A stretch of 64,000 nucleotides of DNA from an uncultured Erythrobacter sp. (GTDB lineage: Bacteria; Pseudomonadota; Alphaproteobacteria; Sphingomonadales; Sphingomonadaceae), in assembly GCA_947488085.1 (NCBI GenBank), contig CANKYI010000001.1, positions 496,001 to 560,000 of the forward strand, in the 5' to 3' direction. Position 1 is the first letter of the stretch, and each line of letters starts with the position of its first letter. The notes beneath the pieces are model-generated. The model had not been told where the DNA came from, made no database searches, and saw only the letters and a program-made list of their open reading frames with translations. Made by a program: the position numbers and the translations under genes. Shown piece by piece: positions 48,696-56,446 of this stretch.

Positions 48696-50072
48696 ATGCA
48701 TGAAGTCGTCAATCCGTTCGACCGGTCGGTGATTGGCAGTGTGCCAACAGCCGATTGGGAAACCGTCGATGGGTATCTCGCAAAGGCTGAGGCGCTGCAT
48801 CGGGACCGTTCTGGCTGGATGAAGCCGCATGAGCGGGCTGCGATCCTGCACCGCGCGATGGAGATCATGAAGGAGCGCCGCGACCATCTGGCGTTTCAGG
48901 TCGCCAATGAAGGGGGCAAACCGCTGATTGACGCACGTGTCGAAGTTGACCGCGCGATCAACGGGATGGAGCTGTGCATCCACGAAATTGGTGCGCTCAA
49001 AGGGACCGAAATCCCGATGGGTCTAACGGCAGCGGGTGACGGGCGGATTGCATGGACCACACGCGAACCGATTGGCGTTGTGGTGGCGGTTTCTGCATTC
49101 AACCACCCGCTCAATCTGATCGTGCACCAGGTCGCACCGGCAGTCGCCACCGGGTGTCCGGTGATCGTCAAACCAGCAAGCGATACGCCGCTCTCGTGCT
49201 TTGAGTTCATCGACATTCTGCATGAGGCTGGCCTGCCGAAAGGTTGGGCACGCGCTGTTCAAACTCCGCGCGATGCGTCGGAGAAACTGGTGAGCGACCC
49301 GCGCGTCGCTTTCTTCAGTTTTATCGGGTCGGCGGGCGTTGGCTGGTCGCTGCGATCCAAGCTTGCACCGGGCACACGCTGTGCCTTGGAGCATGGCGGG
49401 GTCGCTCCCGTGATCGTCGATGCGAGCGCTGACTTGGACGCGACCATCCCCAGCCTTGCTAAGGGTGGCTTCTATCATTCTGGTCAGGTTTGCGTCTCTG
49501 TTCAGCGCGTGTTTGCGCATAGGTCCATCGTGGACGAAGTTGCGAACCGTCTGGCTGATGCTGCCAAAGCCTTGAAGGTCGGCAATGCAATCGAAGAAGA
49601 CGTTGAATGCGGCCCGCTGATCCGGCCCAAAGAGTGCGACCGCGTGGCCGAATGGGTTGATGAGGCGCGCGATGCTGGCGCGCAAGTGTTGTGCGGGGGT
49701 GAGAAGCTGTCTGAGACGACCTATGCGCCAACCGTGCTACTCAATCCGCCCGCCGACGTGACGATCTCGCAAAATGAGGTGTTTGGCCCCGTCGTCTGCG
49801 TCTACTCCTATGATGATGTTGACGATGCGATTGCTCAGGCAAACTCGCTCGATGTGGCGTTTCAGGCCGCAGTTTACACCAATGATCTGGCTGGGGCGAT
49901 GCACACCTATCGCAATATTGATGCCTCTGCCGTGATGGTGAACGATCACTCCGCATTCCGCACCGATTGGATGCCGTTTGCAGGGCTTCGGACATCGGGG
50001 CACGGTGTCGGCGGTATTCCCTATACTTGCCATGAAATGACCATCGAAAAGATGATCGTTATCAAGGCTTAG
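48696..50072 (+). CDS. NAD(P)-dependent aldehyde dehydrogenase
   Basis: The 458-residue protein has the family's active site: Asn136 in AFNHPLN, Glu232 in LEHGGVAP and the nucleophile Cys266 in GQVCVSVQR, with the SFIGSAGVG coenzyme loop near 210. It oxidises an aldehyde to the acid (or acyl-CoA). The gene follows the TPP enzyme by 21 bases, and a pathway in which the TPP enzyme releases an aldehyde that this enzyme oxidises is a reasonable idea, but the substrate is not shown. A terminator-like hairpin follows the stop. Confidence 0.92.
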   Translation: MHEVVNPFDRSVIGSVPTADWETVDGYLAKAEALHRDRSGWMKPHERAAILHRAMEIMKERRDHLAFQVANEGGKPLIDARVEVDRAINGMELCIHEIGALKGTEIPMGLTAAGDGRIAWTTREPIGVVVAVSAFNHPLNLIVHQVAPAVATGCPVIVKPASDTPLSCFEFIDILHEAGLPKGWARAVQTPRDASEKLVSDPRVAFFSFIGSAGVGWSLRSKLAPGTRCALEHGGVAPVIVDASADLDATIPSLAKGGFYHSGQVCVSVQRVFAHRSIVDEVANRLADAAKALKVGNAIEEDVECGPLIRPKECDRVAEWVDEARDAGAQVLCGGEKLSETTYAPTVLLNPPADVTISQNEVFGPVVCVYSYDDVDDAIAQANSLDVAFQAAVYTNDLAGAMHTYRNIDASAVMVNDHSAFRTDWMPFAGLRTSGHGVGGIPYTCHEMTIEKMIVIKA

Positions 50073-50078
50073 GGGCTG

Positions 50079-50102
50079 TGGGGCGAGTGTGATCTCGCCC
50101 CA
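50079..50102 (+). terminator. Hairpin terminator after the aldehyde dehydrogenase gene
   Basis: A perfect 9-bp stem (TGGGGCGAG with CTCGCCCCA) with a 6-base loop starts 6 bases after the stop codon. It is followed by GTTTCCC, a weak U-tract. Confidence 0.65.
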
Positions 50103-50122
50103 GTTTCCCTGCCGGCTCGCTG

Positions 50123-50548
50123 TCAGTTGTCTTCAAGCAGCAAGAGCACCACGGTCACCACCATCCGTTCATCGGCGCCAAAGCGGTGGTCAACTTCCTT
50201 GATGGTCGCATCGGCCACCAGCTGTCCGGGGATGGTGAATTCGTGCTCGGGAAGGTCGGCAATGAAATCCTCGCCCGCTGCGACTTCCTCGCTTCCGTTA
50301 AAATCCAGCATCAGCTCATGCCTGGTGCCGGCAAAGGTGATGGAGGACCAATTGGTCTCTTCGTGGGTGAGCAGGTCCGCGCGTCCCTCTGTCAGAACCA
50401 ATACCGCTTCTCGCACGCGATCCGAGACCGTTCGGCGCGGGCGGTAGCGACGCGGGACTTTGCGAGCGGGCGGGGCAACATCAGCGGATTTAGTTTCAAA
50501 ACCAGCGATTTCGCAAGGTGCGGCGGATTGAGTCAGATCAAGCAGCAT
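50123..50548 (-). CDS. Conserved hypothetical protein, second of a pair
   Basis: The 141-residue protein has a variable, basic N-terminal part (RRYRPRRTVSDRVREAVL) and a C-terminal domain that looks well conserved in kind: RADLLTHEETNWSSITFAGTRHELMLDF, IADLPEHEFTIPGQLVADATIKEVDHR and a tail ending VVTVVLLLLEDN. I have no function for it. The start at 50548 is preferred because AAAGGG lies upstream and because it overlaps the 90-residue gene by 11 bases, so the two are co-translated. A longer frame reaching 50995 covers the whole neighbouring gene and is not credible. Confidence 0.7.
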   Translation of the reverse strand: MLLDLTQSAAPCEIAGFETKSADVAPPARKVPRRYRPRRTVSDRVREAVLVLTEGRADLLTHEETNWSSITFAGTRHELMLDFNGSEEVAAGEDFIADLPEHEFTIPGQLVADATIKEVDHRFGADERMVVTVVLLLLEDN

Positions 50549-50810
50549 AGGAAAAACCCTTTGTCTCGAATGAGGCGTGGGCCATGTGGGCGGCAAGAGC
50601 GGCTTGTCCGGCAACGGCAGCCTGAAGGTCCAGCGTCTGTTCCTCGTATTCCGCCATCCAGCGCAGAGTGCGCGCTTCGGTCTTTGCGCGCGGCATACGA
50701 CCCATCCGTAGGTCCAGGACGAAGCGAGGGTCATGCGCGGCGAGACGGCCAAATTTGGTGGCGGGCATATCATGACGGGCCAGGAATTTTTCGACTTTGC
50801 GTAACAGCAT
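50538..50810 (-). CDS. Small helical DNA-binding-like protein
   Basis: The 90-residue protein begins MLLRKVEKFLARHDMPATKFGRLAAHDPRFVLDLRMGR, where a helix-turn-helix-like pattern (F-GR-A--DPRFV-DLR-GR) is followed by an Arg/Lys-rich stretch. This looks like a diverged Cro/CI-type repressor without the usual residues. It overlaps the next gene by 11 bases and is divergent from the S24 regulator gene, sharing a 124-bp region. Possible regulator or regulator partner; target unknown. Confidence 0.65.
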   Translation of the reverse strand: MLLRKVEKFLARHDMPATKFGRLAAHDPRFVLDLRMGRMPRAKTEARTLRWMAEYEEQTLDLQAAVAGQAALAAHMAHASFETKGFSYAA

Positions 50811-50851
50811 GGGAGCTCCCCTTTGAGTGGTTGCGACCGGGAGAATCGATG

Positions 50852-50880
50852 TTGAGTGATTCGCTCGATGTTCATTAAAT
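50852..50880 (+). promoter_or_regulatory. Possible promoter of the S24 regulator gene
   Basis: TTGAGT (50852-50857) and TTAAAT (50875-50880) are separated by 17 bases. Transcription would start near 50887, immediately before the inverted repeat at 50892. The -10 element matches the consensus at four of six places. Confidence 0.4.
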
Positions 50881-50891
50881 GTTCCATCCCA

Positions 50892-50911
50892 TTTCCTACT
50901 TGTCTAGGAAA
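50892..50911. promoter_or_regulatory. Inverted-repeat operator candidate before the S24 regulator gene
   Basis: TTTCCTA (50892-50898) and TAGGAAA (50905-50911) form a perfect 7-bp inverted repeat with a 6-base centre. A further half-site TAGGAA occurs at 50923-50928. The position between promoter and start codon fits autorepression by the regulator coded just downstream. Confidence 0.55.
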
Positions 50912-50934
50912 AATCTTTCGTATAGGAAGGAAAA

Positions 50935-51621
50935 ATGAATTCCGGTGCAGGAGAATACGAAATGGATGCCCGCAAAAGGCTGCTCGACCTATCAAAGGAA
51001 AAAGGCGCTAGCCTTGCTAGCTTGTCCGAATTGCTTGGGCGCAATGCGAGCTATCTCCAGCAATTCATTAAGAAAGGTTCGCCCAAGAAGCTGGAGGAAG
51101 GGGATCGCAAGATGCTCGCTCGCTTCTTTGGTGTGCCACAAGAGGAACTTGGTGGGCCCGTTGGAGGCGCGCTTGAGGAAAATTCCTACGCCGCCGCAGG
51201 AAGTTCCGCCGATGGGCCCGATTGGGTCGATGTCGCGCGGCTCAATATCGGCGCATCAGCCGGTTCCGGTACCTTACCGATGGGAGAGGAGGCGTTCGAC
51301 GCATTCCGCTTTTCGCGCCGATGGTTGGCCGAACAAGGGCTGGCCGGCGCGCAGCTATCGGCGATCACCGTGGAGGGCGATTCGATGGAGCCGCTGCTCA
51401 ACAATGGCGATGAAATCCTGATTGACCGCCGCGCGCAGCCGTTCCGCGATGGAGTGCATGTGGTGCGGTTGGGCGATACTCTGATGGTGAAACGCGTCGC
51501 GCAGGCCGGGGCAGGGCGCTTCTCTCTGCTTAGCCAGAACCTCGCCTATCCCCCCGTCGATGTGAGCGCGGACGAGATGCAGCTGATTGGCCGGGTTGTC
51601 TGGAAGGGGGGGCGGATATGA
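50935..51621 (+). CDS. S24-family LexA/CI-like transcriptional regulator
   Basis: The 228-residue protein has an N-terminal helix-turn-helix domain (SLASLSELLGRNASYLQQFIKKGSPKKL-type) and a C-terminal S24 domain with Ser150 in VEGDSMEPLL and Lys186 in LMVKRV, the serine-lysine dyad of LexA and CI. An Ala-Gly pair at 109-110 could be the self-cleavage site, but this is uncertain. Two starts compete: ATG 50935 behind AGGAAGG and ATG 50962 behind AGGAG; the second removes nine residues before the conserved text. It probably senses DNA damage or another stress and controls its own gene through the repeat at 50892. The stop overlaps the next start (ATGA). Confidence 0.85.
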   Translation: MNSGAGEYEMDARKRLLDLSKEKGASLASLSELLGRNASYLQQFIKKGSPKKLEEGDRKMLARFFGVPQEELGGPVGGALEENSYAAAGSSADGPDWVDVARLNIGASAGSGTLPMGEEAFDAFRFSRRWLAEQGLAGAQLSAITVEGDSMEPLLNNGDEILIDRRAQPFRDGVHVVRLGDTLMVKRVAQAGAGRFSLLSQNLAYPPVDVSADEMQLIGRVVWKGGRI

Positions 51622-51950
51622 AGATGTTCGACGCTTTGCTTTGGCTGAGCGCGATTGTCATGAGCCTGATTGGAATTCCGATCGCGATGGACCTTGTAGC
51701 GGCGGTGGGGGCAGAGTCATGCAAGGTCGCGGTTCAGCCAGATTGCTATCCTTGGGGAGCGGAAGGGCCAGCTTCCGATTCCTGGCGTTATGGCTCAAAG
51801 GAAGTTTTTCTCTTGAGCGGTGCGGCTTTTGTTATCTGCGCATCGGGAGCCTTGCTCACGCTGATCGGCACGCGAACGATGCGCACAAACCTCAACCGTC
51901 TCTTCGTCGTCTTGGGGATCATACTGGCGCTCGGTCTTCGGTGGATTTGA
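51618..51950 (+). CDS. Small membrane protein, unknown
   Basis: The 110-residue protein has three likely membrane spans (about residues 8-27, 65-86 and 93-108), with a short loop holding two cysteines (about residues 35-43) between the first and second. I recognise no family. The ATG overlaps the S24 regulator stop by four bases, so it is coupled to it. Either it is part of a regulated unit or it merely shares the transcript. Confidence 0.65.
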   Translation: MKMFDALLWLSAIVMSLIGIPIAMDLVAAVGAESCKVAVQPDCYPWGAEGPASDSWRYGSKEVFLLSGAAFVICASGALLTLIGTRTMRTNLNRLFVVLGIILALGLRWI

Positions 51951-51993
51951 AGTGAGCTTGCAATGAAATGCCGATCACTCCATTTGATAGGTC

Positions 51994-52653
51994 ATGACCA
52001 AAACACCCCCCATGAAGGCCGCCATCCTGCCGGTGACACCGCTTCAACAGAACTGCTCGCTGATCTGGTGCACAAAGACCATGAAGGCGGCGCTCACTGA
52101 TCCGGGTGGCGATCTAGACAAGCTTAAAGAGGGCGTCGCTAAAGCTGGCGTGACGCTTGAGAAAATCCTCATCACCCACGGCCATCTTGACCATTGCGGT
52201 CAGGCAGGGATGCTGGCGGAGGAACTGGGTATTCCGATTGAGGGGCCGCATAAAGACGACCTTTTCTGGATTGAAAAGCTCGACGATGACGGCGCACGTT
52301 ATGGAATGGAGGCGCGCAGCTTTACGCCTGATCGCTGGCTGGAGCAGGGCGATACGGTTACCGTGGGGGAGCTGACGCTGGATGTGATTCATTGCCCCGG
52401 TCACACGCCCGGCCATGTCGTGTTTGTCCATGGCCCAAGCAAGTTTGCCATTGTCGGCGATGTGCTTTTCCAAGGATCAATCGGGCGCACCGATTTCCCT
52501 CGTGGCAATCATCAGGATCTGATCGACAGCATCACTCAGCGCCTATGGCCGCTGGGCGAAGATATCACCTTTATCCCCGGCCACGGCCCGACCAGCACTT
52601 TTGGTCAAGAGCGCAAAACCAACGCCTTCGTCAGCGATTATGCGCTGAGTTAA
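51994..52653 (+). CDS. MBL-fold metallo-hydrolase (glyoxalase II-like, YcbL type)
   Basis: The 219-residue protein carries the metallo-beta-lactamase metal motifs: THGHLDHCG around residue 60, the HCPGHTPGH segment around residue 133, Asp in VGDVLFQGSIGRTD and the terminal PGHGP. Binuclear zinc or iron is expected. It belongs to the small single-domain glyoxalase II-like group, which hydrolyses thioesters such as S-lactoylglutathione. The longer helical domain of true glyoxalase II is missing, so the substrate is uncertain. The stop TAA is shared in a TTAA overlap with the convergent MAPEG gene. Confidence 0.88.
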   Translation: MTKTPPMKAAILPVTPLQQNCSLIWCTKTMKAALTDPGGDLDKLKEGVAKAGVTLEKILITHGHLDHCGQAGMLAEELGIPIEGPHKDDLFWIEKLDDDGARYGMEARSFTPDRWLEQGDTVTVGELTLDVIHCPGHTPGHVVFVHGPSKFAIVGDVLFQGSIGRTDFPRGNHQDLIDSITQRLWPLGEDITFIPGHGPTSTFGQERKTNAFVSDYALS

Positions 52654-53048
52654 AACAATCCGCTGGTGATCAGCACGGCGACAATCGCGAGGCCCAGCAG
52701 CGTCACCATAGTCACAAGCGTGCCGATCATCCGGCCCGGATTGGCATCGCCGCTATCCATGCCAAAACTGTGCGCGACCCGTGCGAGCAGATAGATACCG
52801 GCGACATAGACGAGCCACCACGACCCTTTGCCGCTCATTTCAATCACGCCGAGCAGGATCAGCACAAATGGCGCAGTTTCGATAAAGTTGGAATGCGCGC
52901 GCATCCGGCGGATCACCGAGTCATTGCCGCCATCGCCGATGCTGACCTTCTCGCGTTGGCGGACCTGACCGACCCGCATCATCAGCCAGATATTGATAAT
53001 TGCAGCCGCCGCTGCCGCGCTGAGCGTCACTGGAAGAATAAGCGTCAT
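52650..53048 (-). CDS. MAPEG-family membrane protein
   Basis: The 132-residue protein has four hydrophobic spans and the MAPEG signature R--AHSNFIETAPFVLILLG. Family members conjugate or isomerise lipophilic compounds with glutathione in membranes, but many bacterial ones have no assigned substrate. ATG at 53048 is preferred over the longer frame from 53099 because a GGGGAA site lies upstream. The convergent overlap of four bases with the MBL gene at TTAA means both stops use the same bases. Confidence 0.85.
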   Translation of the reverse strand: MTLILPVTLSAAAAAAIINIWLMMRVGQVRQREKVSIGDGGNDSVIRRMRAHSNFIETAPFVLILLGVIEMSGKGSWWLVYVAGIYLLARVAHSFGMDSGDANPGRMIGTLVTMVTLLGLAIVAVLITSGLF

Positions 53049-53285
53049 CGAAAAGTTCCCCGTCTTGATCTTGTTGCAAGTCAGATGCCCGGTGCTCACG
53101 CCGCTTGCAAGCTTCGATTTTTCCGTTATAGCGCGCGGCTTCCCGCCAGAACCGGCTTGGACGCTTTGCGCACTTGTATTGCTTGTGCGCGTCGCACCCT
53201 TGCCCTAAAGGCGGTCTTCGAAACATTTGGCGTGGGGATTGTACCTCGCGCAGACGCAAGATTTATTTGAGGAACTGGTGCCGCC

Positions 53286-53468
53286 ATGGCTGTCCCAAAG
53301 AGAAAAGTATCCCCACATCGCCGCGGCAATCGCCGCGCACACGATTCGCTTAAAGTCGAAGCATTCCAAGAATGCTCCAATTGTGGTGAGCTGAAACGCC
53401 CACACAATCTGTGTTCGGCTTGTGGTTATTATAACGGCCGCGAAGTGATCGTTCCTAAGGGCATTTGA
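53286..53468 (+). CDS. rpmF: 50S ribosomal protein L32
   Basis: The 60-residue basic protein has the L32 text [20 protein letters not shown] and a zinc-like cysteine pair series (CSNCGE and CSACGYY). It is a structural part of the large ribosomal subunit. It begins the conserved run rpmF-plsX-fabH-ihfA-merR, in which a ribosomal protein is transcribed with lipid synthesis genes in many bacteria. The start lies 12 bases after GAGGAAC. plsX follows after 29 bases. Confidence 0.97.
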   Translation: MAVPKRKVSPHRRGNRRAHDSLKVEAFQECSNCGELKRPHNLCSACGYYNGREVIVPKGI

Positions 53469-53497
53469 GCTCTTAGTTTGATAAAAGGACCTGGCGC

Positions 53498-54580
53498 ATG
53501 ACACATCCGCGTATCGCTCTTGATGCGATGGGCGGCGATGAAGGCGTGCGCACCATGGTCGAAGGCGCAGCAATCGCTCGCCGTAAACATGAGAGCTTTC
53601 AGTTCCTATTGGTGGGTGATGAGAAGCGGATTGAAGCCGCTTTGGATAACCACCCGGGAATGCGTCAAGCTTCCGAAATCCTCCATTGCGACGATGTGAT
53701 CAGCGGCGATGAACAGCCGAGCAAAGCGATCCGCCGCGCCAAGACCACCAGCATGGGCCTTGCGGTTGGTGCGGTGAAAGATGGGCGCGCAGGCGCTGCA
53801 GTTTCGGCTGGCAACACTGGCGCGTTGATGGCGATGAGCAAGATCGCTCTGCGCACCATGCCCGGCATTGATCGACCAGCGCTTGCCGCATTGATGCCCA
53901 CGCTAGAGGCGCATGATGTAGTGATGCTGGATCTTGGCGCGAACACCGAAGCGGATGCGCGCAATCTGGTCCAATATGCGGTGATGGGTGCGGCCTATGC
54001 GCGGATCGTCAATGGTTTTGACCGGCCCAAAGTGCGCTTGCTCAATATCGGCACCGAAGAGATCAAAGGCACCGATGCTTTGCGCGATGCTGCGGCACGA
54101 TTGTCTGGTGCGAGCGCTCTGGCGCTGGAATTTGACGGCTTTGTTGAATCCGACAAGATCAATCGCGGCGAAACCCATGTAGTTGTGACTGATGGCTTCT
54201 CCGGTAATATCGCGTTGAAGGCGATTGAGGGATCGGCGCGGTTTGTGACCGATTTGCTCAAACAGGCTTTTACCAGCTCGCTGCGTTCCAAGATCGGCTT
54301 TCTGGTTTCGCGTCCTGCGACGGAATTGCTGCGCCATCACCTTGACCCCAACAACCACAATGGGGCGGTGTTCCTTGGGTTGAACGGCGTGGTGGTCAAA
54401 AGCCATGGCAGCGCGACTGCCAAGGGCGTGGCTCAGGCAGTGACAGTTGCGGCGCGCTTGCTTGAGAACAATCTGACGCAGCGGATCACACAGGATCTGG
54501 CTGAACTGGGTGAGGATGCGCTGAAATCGAACGGTGCAGGTGCTGCGAATTCTGCCTCGCAAAAGGGTGCGACAGCGTGA
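53498..54580 (+). CDS. plsX: Phosphate acyltransferase PlsX
   Basis: PlsX makes acyl-phosphate from acyl-ACP, the donor for the first step of phospholipid synthesis by PlsY. The 360-residue protein begins [12 protein letters not shown] and has the SAGNTGALM motif and the KSHGSA segment of the family. AAAGGACC lies upstream of the ATG. Its stop overlaps the fabH start (GTGA), giving translational coupling in the classical lipid-gene order. Confidence 0.97.
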   Translation: MTHPRIALDAMGGDEGVRTMVEGAAIARRKHESFQFLLVGDEKRIEAALDNHPGMRQASEILHCDDVISGDEQPSKAIRRAKTTSMGLAVGAVKDGRAGAAVSAGNTGALMAMSKIALRTMPGIDRPALAALMPTLEAHDVVMLDLGANTEADARNLVQYAVMGAAYARIVNGFDRPKVRLLNIGTEEIKGTDALRDAAARLSGASALALEFDGFVESDKINRGETHVVVTDGFSGNIALKAIEGSARFVTDLLKQAFTSSLRSKIGFLVSRPATELLRHHLDPNNHNGAVFLGLNGVVVKSHGSATAKGVAQAVTVAARLLENNLTQRITQDLAELGEDALKSNGAGAANSASQKGATA

Positions 54581-55554
54581 CCGGATCGCACTTGTTGGGC
54601 TCAGGGTCGGCACTCCCATCACGGGTGGTCACCAATGCCGAACTTGCCGCGCAAATCGACACTTCGGATGAATGGATTGTAGAGCGCACCGGCATCCGTC
54701 AGCGCTATATCGCTAGCGACGGAGAAACCACCGCCAGCTTGGCCATCGCAGCATCGCGCAAGGCACTGGATGATGCCGGAATTGCAGCGTCGGATATCGA
54801 TTTGATTGTGCTTGCCACTGCGACACCGGATAACACATTCCCGGCCACTGCGACCAAGGTTCAGAATGCTCTGGGCTGCAATGGCTGTGTGGCATTTGAT
54901 GTTGCGGCGGTGTGTTCAGGCTTTCTTTATGCGCTGACCACAGCCGATTCGCTGTTGAAAACCGGCACAGGCACGCGCGCTTTGGTGATTGGCGCAGAAA
55001 CTTTTAGTCGCATTCTCGACTGGGAAGACCGCACCACTTGCGTCCTATTTGGCGATGGTGCGGGCGCAGTTGTACTGGAGGCTCCACGCGAAGATGATCG
55101 GGTTGGAGCGGATGCGCCCGGCGTGCTGGCTAGCCGCCTGCATGCAGACGGCGCGAACCATGATTTACTGTATGTTGATGGCGGACCATCCACCACACAA
55201 ACGGTCGGTCATTTGCGCATGAAGGGCCGTGAGGTGTTCCGTCACGCGGTTGTGAACCTGTCCAACGTCTTGAATGAAGTGATTGAAGACGCTGGTATTT
55301 CGGCCAGTGATATAGATTGGGTCGTACCTCATCAGGCGAACGCACGCATCCTCGACGCGACGGCTAAGAAGCTTGGTATCGCGCCTGAAAAAGTGATCGT
55401 GACGGTCGATCAACACGCCAACACTTCGGCTGCATCGGTGCCACTCGCTTATGATGTGGCACGGCGTGACGGGCGCATCAAATCGGGTGATCTGGTGATG
55501 TTTGAGGCGATGGGTGGCGGCTTCACATGGGGCGCCAGCCTCGTCCGGATCTAG
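54577..55554 (+). CDS. fabH: 3-oxoacyl-ACP synthase III (KAS III)
   Basis: FabH starts fatty acid synthesis by joining acetyl-CoA (or another acyl-CoA) to malonyl-ACP. The 325-residue protein has the full triad: Cys113 in AAVCSGF, His252 in PHQANAR and Asn282 in HANTSAAS. The GTG start overlaps the plsX stop by four bases. Length and motifs are normal. Confidence 0.97.
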   Translation: MTGSHLLGSGSALPSRVVTNAELAAQIDTSDEWIVERTGIRQRYIASDGETTASLAIAASRKALDDAGIAASDIDLIVLATATPDNTFPATATKVQNALGCNGCVAFDVAAVCSGFLYALTTADSLLKTGTGTRALVIGAETFSRILDWEDRTTCVLFGDGAGAVVLEAPREDDRVGADAPGVLASRLHADGANHDLLYVDGGPSTTQTVGHLRMKGREVFRHAVVNLSNVLNEVIEDAGISASDIDWVVPHQANARILDATAKKLGIAPEKVIVTVDQHANTSAASVPLAYDVARRDGRIKSGDLVMFEAMGGGFTWGASLVRI

Positions 55555-55680
55555 CTTGCTCATGCGCCCGGTGTCATCACACGCAATGGTGCAATTTGTG
55601 CTCAGACGATTGCGAATTTTACAAAATATCCATACAGTCCACGTCAGACAAAGGGTCGCACAGCATAAGGAGTTACGCGT

Positions 55681-55980
55681 ATGATGCGTTCAGTGGGAAC
55701 ACTTACTCGCGCCGATTTAGCTGAGACTATCAATCGCAAGATGGGTTTTAGCAGAGCGGAATCGCTCGACCTGGTCGAAGCAATTCTCGACAAGATGACA
55801 GACGCGCTCGACAAGGGTGAAAACGTCAAGATTTCGGGCTTTGGCAGCTTCGTGCTGCGCGACAAGAATGAACGGGTTGGCCGCAATCCAAAAACCGGGG
55901 TCGAGGTTCCGATCACGCCGCGCCGGGTTATGACATTCCGCGCCAGCCAACTGCTCAAAGAGCGCATCGCCAAGGGTTGA
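55681..55980 (+). CDS. ihfA: Integration host factor subunit alpha
   Basis: IHF binds and sharply bends DNA, acting in replication, recombination and transcription. The 99-residue protein has the HU/IHF fold with the alpha-type text [28 protein letters not shown] and [21 protein letters not shown] sits a few bases before the start. A gap of 126 bases after fabH may carry its own promoter. The merR-type gene follows after 13 bases. Confidence 0.97.
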   Translation: MMRSVGTLTRADLAETINRKMGFSRAESLDLVEAILDKMTDALDKGENVKISGFGSFVLRDKNERVGRNPKTGVEVPITPRRVMTFRASQLLKERIAKG

Positions 55981-55993
55981 ATAGAACAAACCG

Positions 55994-56425
55994 ATGGTTG
56001 AATTTAACGATGGCAAGGACCGTAGCGCCTTTCGCACCATTGGCGAGGTGAGCGAAGCGCTCGATATAAAGCCGCATGTCCTGCGCTATTGGGAGCAGCA
56101 ATTTTCGCTGCTCAAGCCGCTGAAACGCAGTGGCGGGCGGCGGCTCTATCGTCCAACCGACATCGAAATGGTTGAGGCGATCAACCAGCTGGTCAATGAA
56201 GAGGGCTATACGCTCAAGGGAGCGGAGGCCGTTTTGCGGTCGAGTGGCTCGGGAGCAGATCGGCGGTCAGAGGATCGCCGTGTCGGTGATCGGCGCGCGG
56301 ATGGCGATGGCGATGCGCCCGCGCAACAAGGTGCACCGGTGGTTCAGGCTGCTTTTGCACCTGCAGAAAGTGTCGCCAAATTGAAGACCATTCGCACCCG
56401 GTTGGCCCGCGCTATTGAAGCGTAA
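55994..56425 (+). CDS. MerR-family transcriptional regulator
   Basis: The 143-residue protein has an N-terminal MerR winged helix (TIGEVSEALDIKPHVLRYWEQQF followed by GGRRLYRPTDIEMV) and a charged tail rich in Arg and Asp. No metal-binding cysteine pattern is present, so it probably does not sense metals. It sits next to ihfA as is usual in alphaproteobacteria, where its targets are unknown. It is convergent with smc with 21 bases between. Confidence 0.9.
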   Translation: MVEFNDGKDRSAFRTIGEVSEALDIKPHVLRYWEQQFSLLKPLKRSGGRRLYRPTDIEMVEAINQLVNEEGYTLKGAEAVLRSSGSGADRRSEDRRVGDRRADGDGDAPAQQGAPVVQAAFAPAESVAKLKTIRTRLARAIEA

Positions 56426-56446
56426 GTAGGCGACGCGTAAGCGGGT

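Noticed and set aside
47271-48983. A 570-codon minus-strand frame opposite the TPP enzyme gene
   Set aside because: It lies fully antisense to a strongly conserved gene, and its product is rich in His, Arg and Cys, without any domain, as expected from a complement reading of GC-rich coding DNA.
50123-50995. A 290-codon minus-strand frame covering both small genes and the divergent promoter region
   Set aside because: The front half is an out-of-frame reading of the 90-residue gene and the intergenic region; the internal start at 50548 has a ribosome binding site and gives the conserved-looking part.
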